DNA from: Pseudoalteromonas viridis
GTDB taxonomy: Bacteria; Pseudomonadota; Gammaproteobacteria; Enterobacterales; Alteromonadaceae
Direction of reading: 5' to 3'
Assembly (NCBI RefSeq): GCF_017742995.1
Contig: NZ_CP072425.1
Location: 1,612,001 to 1,676,000 of the forward strand
DNA: 64,000 bases
A program made the position numbers and the translations under genes. Under the pieces are notes generated by a model, which searched no databases, was not told the origin of the DNA, and saw nothing but the letters and a program-made list of their open reading frames with translations. This document shows, in pieces, positions 57,004 to 64,000 of this stretch. Every line of letters starts with the position of its first letter. Within the stretch, counting starts at the first letter, position 1.

Positions 57004-57171
57004 CTTCCATGTAGCATCTCCCCTTCGCGCGTCCTTGCGCTCACTTCCTCGAACTGCGAAGCGTTGCTTCGGTTTCTCGTCACCCTCGCGTTCATTGCGC
57101 TGCGAAGCGGTGCTTCGGTCGCAATTCACCCTTGCGCAAAGTAAATGTGCTCGCTGTCATTGTACTTTGCA
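57004..57171. repeat. Repeat R2 upstream of lexA
   Basis: Element A (57087-57131) is identical over 45 bases to 56874-56918, and B2 (57131-57171) follows at once. B2 has perfect arms GCAAAGTA (57136-57143) and TACTTTGC (57163-57170). In R1 the order is B then A; here it is A then B. The hairpin word CTGCGAAGCGTTGCTTCGGT near 57053 is shared with R3. Confidence 0.82.
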
Positions 57172-57218
57172 TGTTACCTTTGCTGGTTAAAGGCGAATAA
57201 CCATTGCGAAAAAATGAT

Positions 57219-57238
57219 AACTGTATATACTCACAGTA
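57219..57238 (+). promoter_or_regulatory. LexA operator (SOS box 1)
   Basis: CTGTATATACTCACAG with flanks AA and TA, identical in core to the first box of E. coli lexA, 26 bases before the start codon. Confidence 0.93.
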
Positions 57239-57243
57239 AATGC

Positions 57244-57260
57244 ACTGTATGGAAAACCAG
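57244..57260 (+). promoter_or_regulatory. Second, weaker LexA box
   Basis: CTGTATGGAAAACCAG, 8 bases behind box 1. It keeps CTGT and CCAG but not the AT-rich centre. E. coli lexA also has two boxes, so it fits. Confidence 0.6.
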
Positions 57261-57264
57261 TTAT

Positions 57265-57873
57265 ATGCGACCACTTACTAAACGACAAGAACAAGTTTTT
57301 GAACTTATAAAAGTTTTCATTAAGGATACTGGCATGCCGCCGACTCGAGCAGAAATTGCCGAGTCACTTGGGTTCCGCAGTGCGAATGCCGCAGAAGAGC
57401 ACTTGAAAGCATTGGCTAAGAAAGGCGTAATTGAAATGGTACCTGGTGCAAGTCGAGGGATCCGTTTGGTTGACGACGAGCCAGAGCAACTCGGGTTACC
57501 TTTAATTGGCCGAGTTGCAGCTGGTGAGCCGATACTCGCACAAGAGCATATTGAAAGCCATTGTTCGGTCGATCCTGCAATGTTTCATCCTGCCGCAGAT
57601 TACTTGTTGCGGGTTAATGGAATGAGCATGAAGAACATAGGGATCATGGACGGAGATCTACTTGCAGTACACCGTACTCAGGTTGTGAATAACGGGCAGG
57701 TTGTCGTCGCACGAGTTGAGGAAGATGTAACAGTTAAGCGCTTTGAAAAGCTTGGTAAGAAAGTATACTTGCACGCTGAAAATGAAGACTTCTCTCCTAT
57801 CGAAGTTGACCTAGAGCAACAGAATTTCTCTGTCGAAGGTTTGGCTGTCGGCGTGATACGCAGCGATATTTAA
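57265..57873 (+). CDS. lexA: SOS repressor LexA
   Basis: 202 residues. Winged helix 1-70 ([18 protein letters not shown]), self-cleavage bond A86-G87 (VAAGEP), catalytic S121 (GMSM) and K158 (TVKRF). I chose ATG 57265 because it is behind both LexA boxes; longer in-frame starts would lie in the operator and repeat. Confidence 0.97.
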   Translation: MRPLTKRQEQVFELIKVFIKDTGMPPTRAEIAESLGFRSANAAEEHLKALAKKGVIEMVPGASRGIRLVDDEPEQLGLPLIGRVAAGEPILAQEHIESHCSVDPAMFHPAADYLLRVNGMSMKNIGIMDGDLLAVHRTQVVNNGQVVVARVEEDVTVKRFEKLGKKVYLHAENEDFSPIEVDLEQQNFSVEGLAVGVIRSDI

Positions 57874-57884
57874 TTCTTTTCTAC

Positions 57885-57909
57885 CGCCCGGCGTGATACA
57901 CACCGGGCG
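57885..57909 (+). terminator. Hairpin after lexA
   Basis: CGCCCGG and CCGGGCG form a seven-pair stem with an 11-base loop and AATTTTAC behind. Confidence 0.55.
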
Positions 57910-58089
57910 AATTTTACTTCTTGTAAACACTTATATGCAGCCACCCCAAGTGGTTCAGCGTATGAGTGACTCCTAACAAACAGCTATTTTTCAATTATTT
58001 CCCTACCCTAGAAAACAAAATCAGCGTCAGATAAAAACTTGCTAAACGGTTAAATTTTGACTAGTTGTTAAATGGTCGTGCAGTACGCA

Positions 58090-58101
58090 TGGGTTAACCC
58101 A
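58090..58101. promoter_or_regulatory. Palindrome upstream of coxB
   Basis: TGGGTTAACCCA, a perfect 12-base palindrome 71 bases before coxB. Candidate operator for an unknown regulator. Confidence 0.35.
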
Positions 58102-58172
58102 AGTGAAATGACAGTCATCCGATAATAAGAACCGTTGCTTCTCACTCCTGAGGCAATCGAGGGAGACGTCTA

Positions 58173-59315
58173 ATGAAAATAGCGAAACTCATCACAGTTG
58201 CGATGTGTTTACTCGTCAGTACGCTCGTGTTCGCAAGCGACTACAATATGCGTACGGGGGTTACAGACATCAGTAACCAAGTTTATCAGTTACACATGAC
58301 CATATTCTGGATCTGTTGCGTAATTGGGCTGATAGTCTTTTCAGTCATGTTTTGGGCATTGATCCACCACCGGCGCTCTAAAGGTGCAGAGCCTGCGCAA
58401 TTTCATGAAAGTACTAAGGTCGAAATCCTTTGGACAGCCATTCCGTTTTTAATTTTGGTGGCCATGGCAGTGCCTGCAACAAAAACTTTGATTGCGATGG
58501 AAGACACTGACAAGGCAGACCTGACAATCAAAGTAACGGGGTCACAGTGGAAATGGCATTACGAATATCTTGGCCATGATGTCGACTTTTATTCCTTAAT
58601 GTCTACACCAAGAGCGCAGATAGACAATATGGAGAGTAAAACAGAGAACTATCTGCTCGAAGTCGACAAGCCACTGGTCATCCCAACTGGCAAGAAAGTG
58701 CGGTTTTTGCTTACATCTGACGACGTGATCCACTCCTGGTGGGTGCCCGATTTCGCGGTTAAAAAGGATGCGAACCCGGGCTTTATTAACGAAGCATGGA
58801 CGAATGTGAATGAACCGGGAACATATCGAGGTCAATGCGCAGAACTGTGTGGCAAAGACCATGGCTTTATGCCTGTTGTAGTGGAAGCAAAGCCGGAAGC
58901 TGAGTTTCAGGCTTGGCTTGCTAACGAAAAGGCGCAAAGAGCGCTTGCTGCGCAGCAAGAGGCCGCACTATTAGATCAGACGCTTAGCAAAGAAGAGCTG
59001 ATGGCAACTGGTGAGCGCGTCTATATGGCTTATTGTGCTGCTTGCCATCAGCCTACGGGCTTAGGTTTGCAGGGGGTGTTTCCTGCCTTGAAAGGCAGTG
59101 CTATGGTCACTGGAGACTTGCAAGCACACATAGCAATTATTATGGATGGGCGTCCAGGTACTGCGATGCAGGCTTTTGCCAAGCAACTCTCATTAAAAGA
59201 AGTAGCCGGAGTTATCACCTATAAAAGAAATAGCTGGGGGAATGATACCGGGGAAGTTATCCAACCCAGTCAAATACAAGCTTACCTTGACGGAAAACAG
59301 GAGGAAGCCAAATGA
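58173..59315 (+). CDS. coxB: Cytochrome c oxidase subunit II with fused cytochrome c
   Basis: 380 residues: signal peptide (about 1-22), two helices (about 42-62, 86-105), periplasmic CuA domain with H187, C222, C226, H230 and M233 (CAELCGKDHGFM), then a class I cytochrome c domain with CAACH at 288-292 and a Met near 355. This is the caa3-type layout. It overlaps coxA by ATGA. Confidence 0.96.
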   Translation: MKIAKLITVAMCLLVSTLVFASDYNMRTGVTDISNQVYQLHMTIFWICCVIGLIVFSVMFWALIHHRRSKGAEPAQFHESTKVEILWTAIPFLILVAMAVPATKTLIAMEDTDKADLTIKVTGSQWKWHYEYLGHDVDFYSLMSTPRAQIDNMESKTENYLLEVDKPLVIPTGKKVRFLLTSDDVIHSWWVPDFAVKKDANPGFINEAWTNVNEPGTYRGQCAELCGKDHGFMPVVVEAKPEAEFQAWLANEKAQRALAAQQEAALLDQTLSKEELMATGERVYMAYCAACHQPTGLGLQGVFPALKGSAMVTGDLQAHIAIIMDGRPGTAMQAFAKQLSLKEVAGVITYKRNSWGNDTGEVIQPSQIQAYLDGKQEEAK

Positions 59316-60903
59316 CTTCGAGCACACAGCAAGCTGAACACGAGCACGATCATGCGCACCACGGTCCGGCAACCGGCATCAAGCGTTGGCTTTTCACAAC
59401 GAATCATAAAGATATAGGCTCATTATATTTGCTGTTCTCTTTGTTGATGTTTCTGATCGGCGGTGGGATGGCGATGGTAATCCGAGCTGAGCTGTTCCAA
59501 CCTGGGCTTCAGCTTGTAGACCCCCATTTCTTTAATCAAATGACCACAGTACATGGTTTGATCATGGTGTTTGGTGCCGTAATGCCAGCCTTTACGGGCC
59601 TTGCAAACTGGATGGTACCCATGATGATTGGTGCGCCCGATATGGCGCTACCACGGATGAACAACTGGAGCTTTTGGATCTTACCATTTGCTTTTCTGAT
59701 ATTACTGGCCTCGCTCTTTATGGAAGGCGGCGGCCCAGCGTTTGGCTGGACCTTCTATGCGCCTTTGTCCACCACTTACAGTAACGACAATACTGCTTTA
59801 TTCGTCTTTGCTGTGCATATTATGGGTGTTAGCTCAATAATGGGGGCAATTAATGTCATCGTGACCATAGTCAACATGCGCGCGCCGGGAATGACATGGA
59901 TGAAGTTACCTTTGTTTGTGTGGACCTGGCTAATCACTGCATTTCTGCTGATCGCTGTAATGCCAGTGCTGGCAGGAGCGGTAACTATGGTGTTGACGGA
60001 TAAGTATTTTGGAACTAGCTTCTTTGATGCCGCCGGCGGGGGGATCCCGTGATGTTCCAGCATATTTTCTGGTTCTTTGGTCATCCGGAAGTATACATCA
60101 TGATATTACCGGCTTTTGGGGTGATCTCTACGATAGTGCCCACTTTCTCAAGGAAAAAACTGTTTGGATATGCATCCATGGTATATGCCACCTCATCCAT
60201 CGCCTTGTTGTCTTTTATTGTGTGGGCACATCATATGTTTACTACCGGTATGCCGTTGGCCGGTGAGCTCTTTTTTATGTATGCGACGATGCTTATCTCT
60301 GTACCAACCGGCGTCAAAGTTTTTAACTGGGTAGCCACAATGTGGCGCGGTTCAATCAGTTTTGAAGTGCCGATGTTATTTGCTATCGCGTTTATTGTAC
60401 TGTTTACGCTCGGGGGCTTTTCGGGCTTGATGCTGGCGATTACGCCCGCCGATTTTCAGTATCACGATACTTACTTTGTGGTTGCTCATTTCCATTACGT
60501 GCTGGTCACTGGGGCTGTCTTTTCGATTATGGCAGCCGCTTACTACTGGCTGCCTAAGTGGACGGGCTATATGTACAGCGAGACCTTGGCTAAATGGCAC
60601 TTTTGGTTGTCATTGGTCAGCGTTAATATCTTGTTCTTTCCGATGCATTTTGTTGGGCTTGCAGGAATGCCGCGACGGATCCCCGATTATGCACTGCAAT
60701 TTGCAGACTTCAATGCTTTGATAAGTATTGGCGGTTTTGCCTTTGGTTTATCTCAGCTGCTGTTTGTGGCTGTGGTATTCAAGTGCATAGCAGGCGGGCA
60801 GCGTGCGCCAGCCAAGGTGTGGGATGGTGCAGAAGGCTTGGAGTGGGATGTTGCGTCACCTGCACCTTATCATACTTTTAGTACACCTCCTGAGGTGAAG
60901 TAA
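59312..60903 (+). CDS. coxA: Cytochrome c oxidase subunit I, reading frame broken by one missing G
   Basis: Haem-copper catalytic subunit. The first frame runs 59312-60052 and ends [12 protein letters not shown]; the second resumes at 60049 with [18 protein letters not shown]. The family sequence is [21 protein letters not shown]. Adding one G to the six-G run (60038-60043) gives [19 protein letters not shown] and a single 530-residue protein. The split lies before the CuB His loop, so two separate chains could not work. Other motifs, [19 protein letters not shown] and [12 protein letters not shown], are intact. A sequencing error is most likely. Confidence 0.92.
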
Positions 60904-61550
60904 TGCATGCCCCGTTACTGAGAAAGCTTTTGTTATTGGTGCTGGGCATGTTTGCATTTGCATTTGCCCTGGTGCCGCTGTACGACGTGTTCTGCGACAT
61001 CACAGGGCTCAATGGCAAAATAGAGCTGACAGCCGCTGAGGCAAGCAAAGAGCAAGACTTAGCGCGCAAAGTAGATGTGAGTTTCACAACACATACGCAA
61101 GGACAGGCACCCTTTAAAGTGCAGGCCGAGACCTATCAAGTGACTGTTACGCCTGGCACGTTAACAGAAGTCAGCTTTACGGCCGAAAATCTGAGTGTTG
61201 ATGCTCGCATAATGCAGGCTATTCCATCTGTGTCTCCTGGTATGGCGGCAAAGTATCTGCATAAGCTCGCTTGCTTTTGCTTTGATCAGCAAAGCATGCA
61301 GGCAAGGCAGAAAATGTCTTTCACCTTACGGTTCTATGTCGACACAGAGCTACCTACAGACATTGCAGAGCTGACGCTCGCATACACGTTGTATGACATC
61401 ACAGACAGAAATGCGGCTGTTTATGGTATGCCTCAGTACCCAGCAATAAAGCAGTTTGGTGATTTCGAGCGTGACGCGGTTGGTAAAGGTTACGTTTACA
61501 GTATACAAGCCGCAGTGTATCAACAAATACGAGGATTAAGTCATGGCTAG
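60903..61550 (+). CDS. ctaG: Cytochrome c oxidase assembly protein CtaG/Cox11
   Basis: 215 residues. One N-terminal helix, then the copper-binding KLACFCFDQQ and a beta domain. Inserts CuB into subunit I. The ATG overlaps the coxA stop by one base (TAATG), and its stop overlaps coxC. Confidence 0.96.
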   Translation: MHAPLLRKLLLLVLGMFAFAFALVPLYDVFCDITGLNGKIELTAAEASKEQDLARKVDVSFTTHTQGQAPFKVQAETYQVTVTPGTLTEVSFTAENLSVDARIMQAIPSVSPGMAAKYLHKLACFCFDQQSMQARQKMSFTLRFYVDTELPTDIAELTLAYTLYDITDRNAAVYGMPQYPAIKQFGDFERDAVGKGYVYSIQAAVYQQIRGLSHG

Positions 61551-62406
61551 TGGTTACGAAAAATATTATGTACCTGAGCAAAGCCCTTGGCCCATAGTGG
61601 GGGCCGTAGCCCTGTTTGGAGTTGCTGTAGGGGGAGGGTTAACCGTAATGAAAAGCCCTGCTGGCCAGTTTATTTTATATGCCGGGATTGGCTTACTGTT
61701 GTTTATGTTAGCTGGGTGGTTTCGGCATGTTATTCGGGAGTCGCAAGGCGGTTTATATTCACAGCAAATGGATCGTTCATTTCGACAGGGGATGGCCTGG
61801 TTTATTTTTTCTGAAGTGATGTTTTTTGCTGCATTTTTTGGTGCTTTATTCTATGCGCGTATGTTTGCGGTGCCCTGGCTGGGTGGTGCAAGCAATAACG
61901 CTATGACACACGAGTTACTGTGGCCTAGCTTTGAAGCAGTATGGCCTTTACTGAACACACCAGGTGGTGACACAACACAAGCAATGGGGTGGCAAGGTCT
62001 GCCGCTGATAAACACCATCATTCTTTTGATTTCATCTGTCACCCTGCATTTTGCGCACGCTGCCATGGAGCAGGACCAGAGAAACAAAGTAAAGGTGTTT
62101 TTAGGGTTAACTATTTTGCTGGGGTTTGCCTTTTTGGCCCTGCAAGTTGAGGAATATGTGTATGCCTATCAAGATTTGGGGCTTACTTTAGAGTCAGGTA
62201 TTTATGGTAATACCTTCTTTATGCTTACTGGGTTTCACGGTATGCATGTCACGCTTGGCGCTATTATTTTAGCAGTGGTTTGGCTACGGGTAATGAAGGG
62301 GCATTTTAGCGCACATAACCATTTTGCATTTCAGGCAGGTGCCTGGTACTGGCACTTTGTTGATGTGGTCTGGCTGTGCTTGTTTGTGTTTGTTTATGTG
62401 TTGTAG
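61543..62406 (+). CDS. coxC: Cytochrome c oxidase subunit III
   Basis: 287 residues, about seven helices; FRQGMAWFIFSEVMFFAAFFGALFYAR and FFMLTGFHGMHVTLGAIIL are characteristic. Its last 101 bases overlap the convergent DUF2909 gene. Confidence 0.96.
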   Translation: MASGYEKYYVPEQSPWPIVGAVALFGVAVGGGLTVMKSPAGQFILYAGIGLLLFMLAGWFRHVIRESQGGLYSQQMDRSFRQGMAWFIFSEVMFFAAFFGALFYARMFAVPWLGGASNNAMTHELLWPSFEAVWPLLNTPGGDTTQAMGWQGLPLINTIILLISSVTLHFAHAAMEQDQRNKVKVFLGLTILLGFAFLALQVEEYVYAYQDLGLTLESGIYGNTFFMLTGFHGMHVTLGAIILAVVWLRVMKGHFSAHNHFAFQAGAWYWHFVDVVWLCLFVFVYVL

Positions 62407-62614
62407 CGCCCGGGGCTGGGTTGAAGTTGAGCCAGCCCAGTCCTTTCGCAATGAGAATAAGCAGCAAAACGCTTGCTGAGAAAAACACCCTTTTACCCAA
62501 CAGCCGAGACATTGACTCACCTGATTGGGTCCCTTTGAGCATGATGAACAAAGCTCGAAACAAGTTATAGATGATGCTGAAAAGCAAAACAATAATAATT
62601 AATTTGAGTAGCAT
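62306..62614 (-). CDS. Twin-transmembrane protein (DUF2909-like)
   Basis: 102 residues from the ATG at 62614 with two helices (about 3-25 and 44-62, FSIIYNLFRALFIMLKG then VFFSASVLLLILIAKGLGWL). Proteins of this type sit between coxC and SURF1 in many gammaproteobacteria. A longer start at 62647 would cross the SURF1 start. The last 35 residues run antisense to coxC and may be a lineage-specific extension. Confidence 0.78.
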   Translation of the reverse strand: MLLKLIIIVLLFSIIYNLFRALFIMLKGTQSGESMSRLLGKRVFFSASVLLLILIAKGLGWLNFNPAPGATTHKQTQTSTARPHQQSASTRHLPEMQNGYVR

Positions 62615-62619
62615 GACAT

Positions 62620-63351
62620 ATGACGCAGGTAAACATAAGTAGATCAAAGGTTAGCGCATATTGCTCAGTTTTGGCAGTGGGTGTTGTGGTGTGCACTTGC
62701 CTGGTTCTTTCTGTATGGCAGTGGCAAAGAGCGGCGCAAAAGGCCCACCTGATTGAGAAGCGACAAAGCGATCAGTCACCGCTCGAGTTTAATGCGCTTG
62801 CTGATGTGCAAAACCCAAGTGCCCTGGAGGGAAAGCTGTTTAGGGTGAGGGGGTATTTTGATACGTCACGCTTTTGGTTGCTCGACAATCAGATATTAAA
62901 TGGCGCACCTGGCTATGATGTAGTTACCTTATTTCGTCCCGTTTACGGAGAAACGTGGTTGGTTGTCAATCTTGGCTTCATTCCGGCAGCACACAGCCGT
63001 GCCGTTTTACCTGAGATTGCACTCCCCAGCGAATTACAAACCGTTGACGTAGAGTTCAAAATCGGTAAATGGGCAGGGTTTACGTTAGCTGCGCAGCCTG
63101 ATCTGAATGTGACCCAGCCCGAGCTGCTCCAGTACCTTGATCATGCCTTTTTTGTTGCGCAGACACGGCGTCCGGTAGCATCTGCCTTAGCGTATGCTTC
63201 ACACCCAGTTATGAGCAACATACAGCCCCATTATGAAGCGGTTGTTATGGGGCCAGAGAAGCATCGGGCTTATGCACTGCAATGGCTGTTGTTGGCAGTT
63301 GCTGCAGTGGTTGTTCCCTATTTTGCATATAAAAGGAAGAATGATGAATAA
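62620..63351 (+). CDS. SURF1-family cytochrome oxidase assembly protein
   Basis: 243 residues, helices at both ends (about 15-32 and 222-238), WQWQRAAQKAHLIEKRQ and FRVRGYFDTSRFWLLDNQ, GYDVVTLFRP are SURF1 blocks. Needed for haem a insertion. Starts 5 bases from the DUF2909 start, divergently. Confidence 0.93.
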   Translation: MTQVNISRSKVSAYCSVLAVGVVVCTCLVLSVWQWQRAAQKAHLIEKRQSDQSPLEFNALADVQNPSALEGKLFRVRGYFDTSRFWLLDNQILNGAPGYDVVTLFRPVYGETWLVVNLGFIPAAHSRAVLPEIALPSELQTVDVEFKIGKWAGFTLAAQPDLNVTQPELLQYLDHAFFVAQTRRPVASALAYASHPVMSNIQPHYEAVVMGPEKHRAYALQWLLLAVAAVVVPYFAYKRKNDE

Positions 63352-63841
63352 GGTCGCCGGATTATTTTTAGCCTGTTGTGTGTTACCTCTGATCGCTGCA
63401 TGGGTGGTGCTCTGGTCGGGTTGGCAACCAGATAGCACGACCAATCAGGGTAACTTTTTGAGTCAGGAGGTCATCCTGGATGTGCCAGAGCAAGGCCACA
63501 AGGCCTGGTTTATTGCTTTGAATCAGCCAGCTAGTTGTGCTCAGTTATGTCAGAGCCAGATTGCTTTGATGGAGCAACTCACTGTTGCACTGGGTAAGCA
63601 TCGTCAGCAAGTGGGCTTGCTTTTGTTGGGTGAGGGACAAAGCGAACAAGCCAGTGTACTACCAGAGGTTGCAAGTTTATCACCGGGGGCTTTTTATCTG
63701 GTCGATAAGCATGGTCTGGTGGTGCTGGAGTATTTGCCGCAGCCAGACCAAACCGCAAACAGGGTACTGCTGAAAGGCCTGCTGAAGGATTTAAAAAAGC
63801 TACTGTCTTACGAGCGAAGCAGTGCGGGAGGTAAGCAATGA
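63341..63841 (+). CDS. Membrane protein of the cox cluster with CxxxC motif
   Basis: 166 residues: one N-terminal helix (about 5-26), then a soluble part. C66-AQL-C70 is a CxxxC motif such as copper chaperones of the SCO type carry, but the usual distal His of SCO is not evident. PGAFYLVDKHGLVVLEY looks like a thioredoxin-like strand-turn-strand. Overlaps SURF1 by 11 bases and ctaA by ATGA. An alternate ATG is one codon later. Confidence 0.75.
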   Translation: MMNKVAGLFLACCVLPLIAAWVVLWSGWQPDSTTNQGNFLSQEVILDVPEQGHKAWFIALNQPASCAQLCQSQIALMEQLTVALGKHRQQVGLLLLGEGQSEQASVLPEVASLSPGAFYLVDKHGLVVLEYLPQPDQTANRVLLKGLLKDLKKLLSYERSSAGGKQ

Positions 63842-64000
63842 CGCAAGGGTTTAGAAGATTAGTATTCATGTCAGCCTTGCTGGCAGCATTGGTGGTCACA
63901 TTGGGGGCCTATACCCGGTTGAGTAATGCCGGTCTTGGCTGCCCGGACTGGCCAGGTTGCTACGGCTTTTTAACGGTGCCTAACGAATCTCATGAATTAA
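63838..64000 (+). CDS. ctaA: Haem A synthase CtaA/Cox15, N-terminal part
   Basis: 54 codons before the window ends. First helix SALLAALVVTLGAYTRLSNAG followed by LGCPDWPGCYG, the Cox15 signature (AYTRLSxAGLGCPDWPGCYG). Makes haem A from haem O for CoxA. Confidence 0.93.
   Translation, partial: MTQGFRRLVFMSALLAALVVTLGAYTRLSNAGLGCPDWPGCYGFLTVPNESHEL

Noticed and set aside
60038..60060. Programmed frameshift in coxA
   Set aside because: No known slippery heptamer with a downstream structure is evident, and CoxA is not known to use one; an indel error is simpler.

Overview
The window is chromosomal DNA of a marine gammaproteobacterium, most likely Pseudoalteromonas or a close relative in the Alteromonadales. 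The basis is the 16S rRNA gene, whose variable regions look like Pseudoalteromonas, the E. coli-like gene orders orn/rsgA/psd, rpsF-priB-rpsR-rplI, secE-nusG-rplKAJL-rpoBC and rpsL-rpsG-fusA-tuf, and gamma-type housekeeping proteins throughout. This is inference by eye; no database was searched.

Layout. 1-5275: thiamine operon (3' end of thiC, thiO, thiS, thiG, fused thiDE, thiF), nearly a complete pathway, using glycine oxidase ThiO for the thiazole. 5295-8005: psd and rsgA on minus, orn on plus. 8024-8627: four intact tRNA-Gly(GCC) genes and one decayed copy. 8729-10323: the S6/PriB/S18/L9 operon with a probable S6:S18-binding leader. 10689-14210: five tightly packed type IV pilin-like genes (PilE, FimT, PilV, PilW and an oversized PilX-like protein). 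14252-16345: an ECF sigma factor, a probable one-helix membrane anti-sigma factor and a secreted DUF4097-like repeat protein. 16465-18982: dnaB (reading frame broken) and alr. 18990-24296: yjbQ, cheX, a Fur-family regulator (probably zur), a GGDEF-EAL protein, a YbaK-like deacylase and an unknown protein. 24447-24653: tRNA-Ile2(CAU) with a partial duplicate of its 5' end. 24830-32191: a sulfate assimilation cluster on minus (cysG-cysD-cysN-permease-cysC-cysQ-cupin). 32630-33905: deoC (frame broken) and an unknown protein. 34034-50936: tRNA-Trp, then the secE to rpoC region and the str operon. 50959-56682: a relic of a second tuf gene, rrn promoters, and a 16S-23S-5S operon with no tRNA in the spacer. 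56703-57171: interspersed repeats and a 5S fragment. 57219-57873: lexA with SOS boxes. 58173-64000: an aa3/caa3-type cytochrome c oxidase cluster (coxB, coxA with a broken frame, ctaG, coxC, DUF2909, SURF1, a CxxxC membrane protein, start of ctaA).

How the parts work together. Most of the window is core information processing (ribosomal proteins, RNA polymerase, elongation factors, rRNA, tRNA, replicative helicase) plus three biosynthetic or energy modules: thiamine, sulfate activation with siroheme, and haem-copper oxidase. The accessory parts are the pilin cluster, the ECF/DUF4097 module, an orphan CheX, and small repeats next to RNA genes.

The points most worth a second look are: (1) single-base frame breaks in dnaB, deoC and coxA, two of them in homopolymers; (2) a 20-codon relic of a diverged EF-Tu C-terminus between tuf and the rrn operon; (3) partial copies of tRNA-Gly, tRNA-Ile and 5S rRNA, two of them next to a shared hairpin repeat family; (4) an ECF/anti-sigma/DUF4097 operon with a matching ECF-type promoter; (5) a PilX-like pilin with a roughly 400-residue beta-rich extension and Lys at the usual Glu5. 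I found no CRISPR array, prophage, transposase or convincing new defence system.
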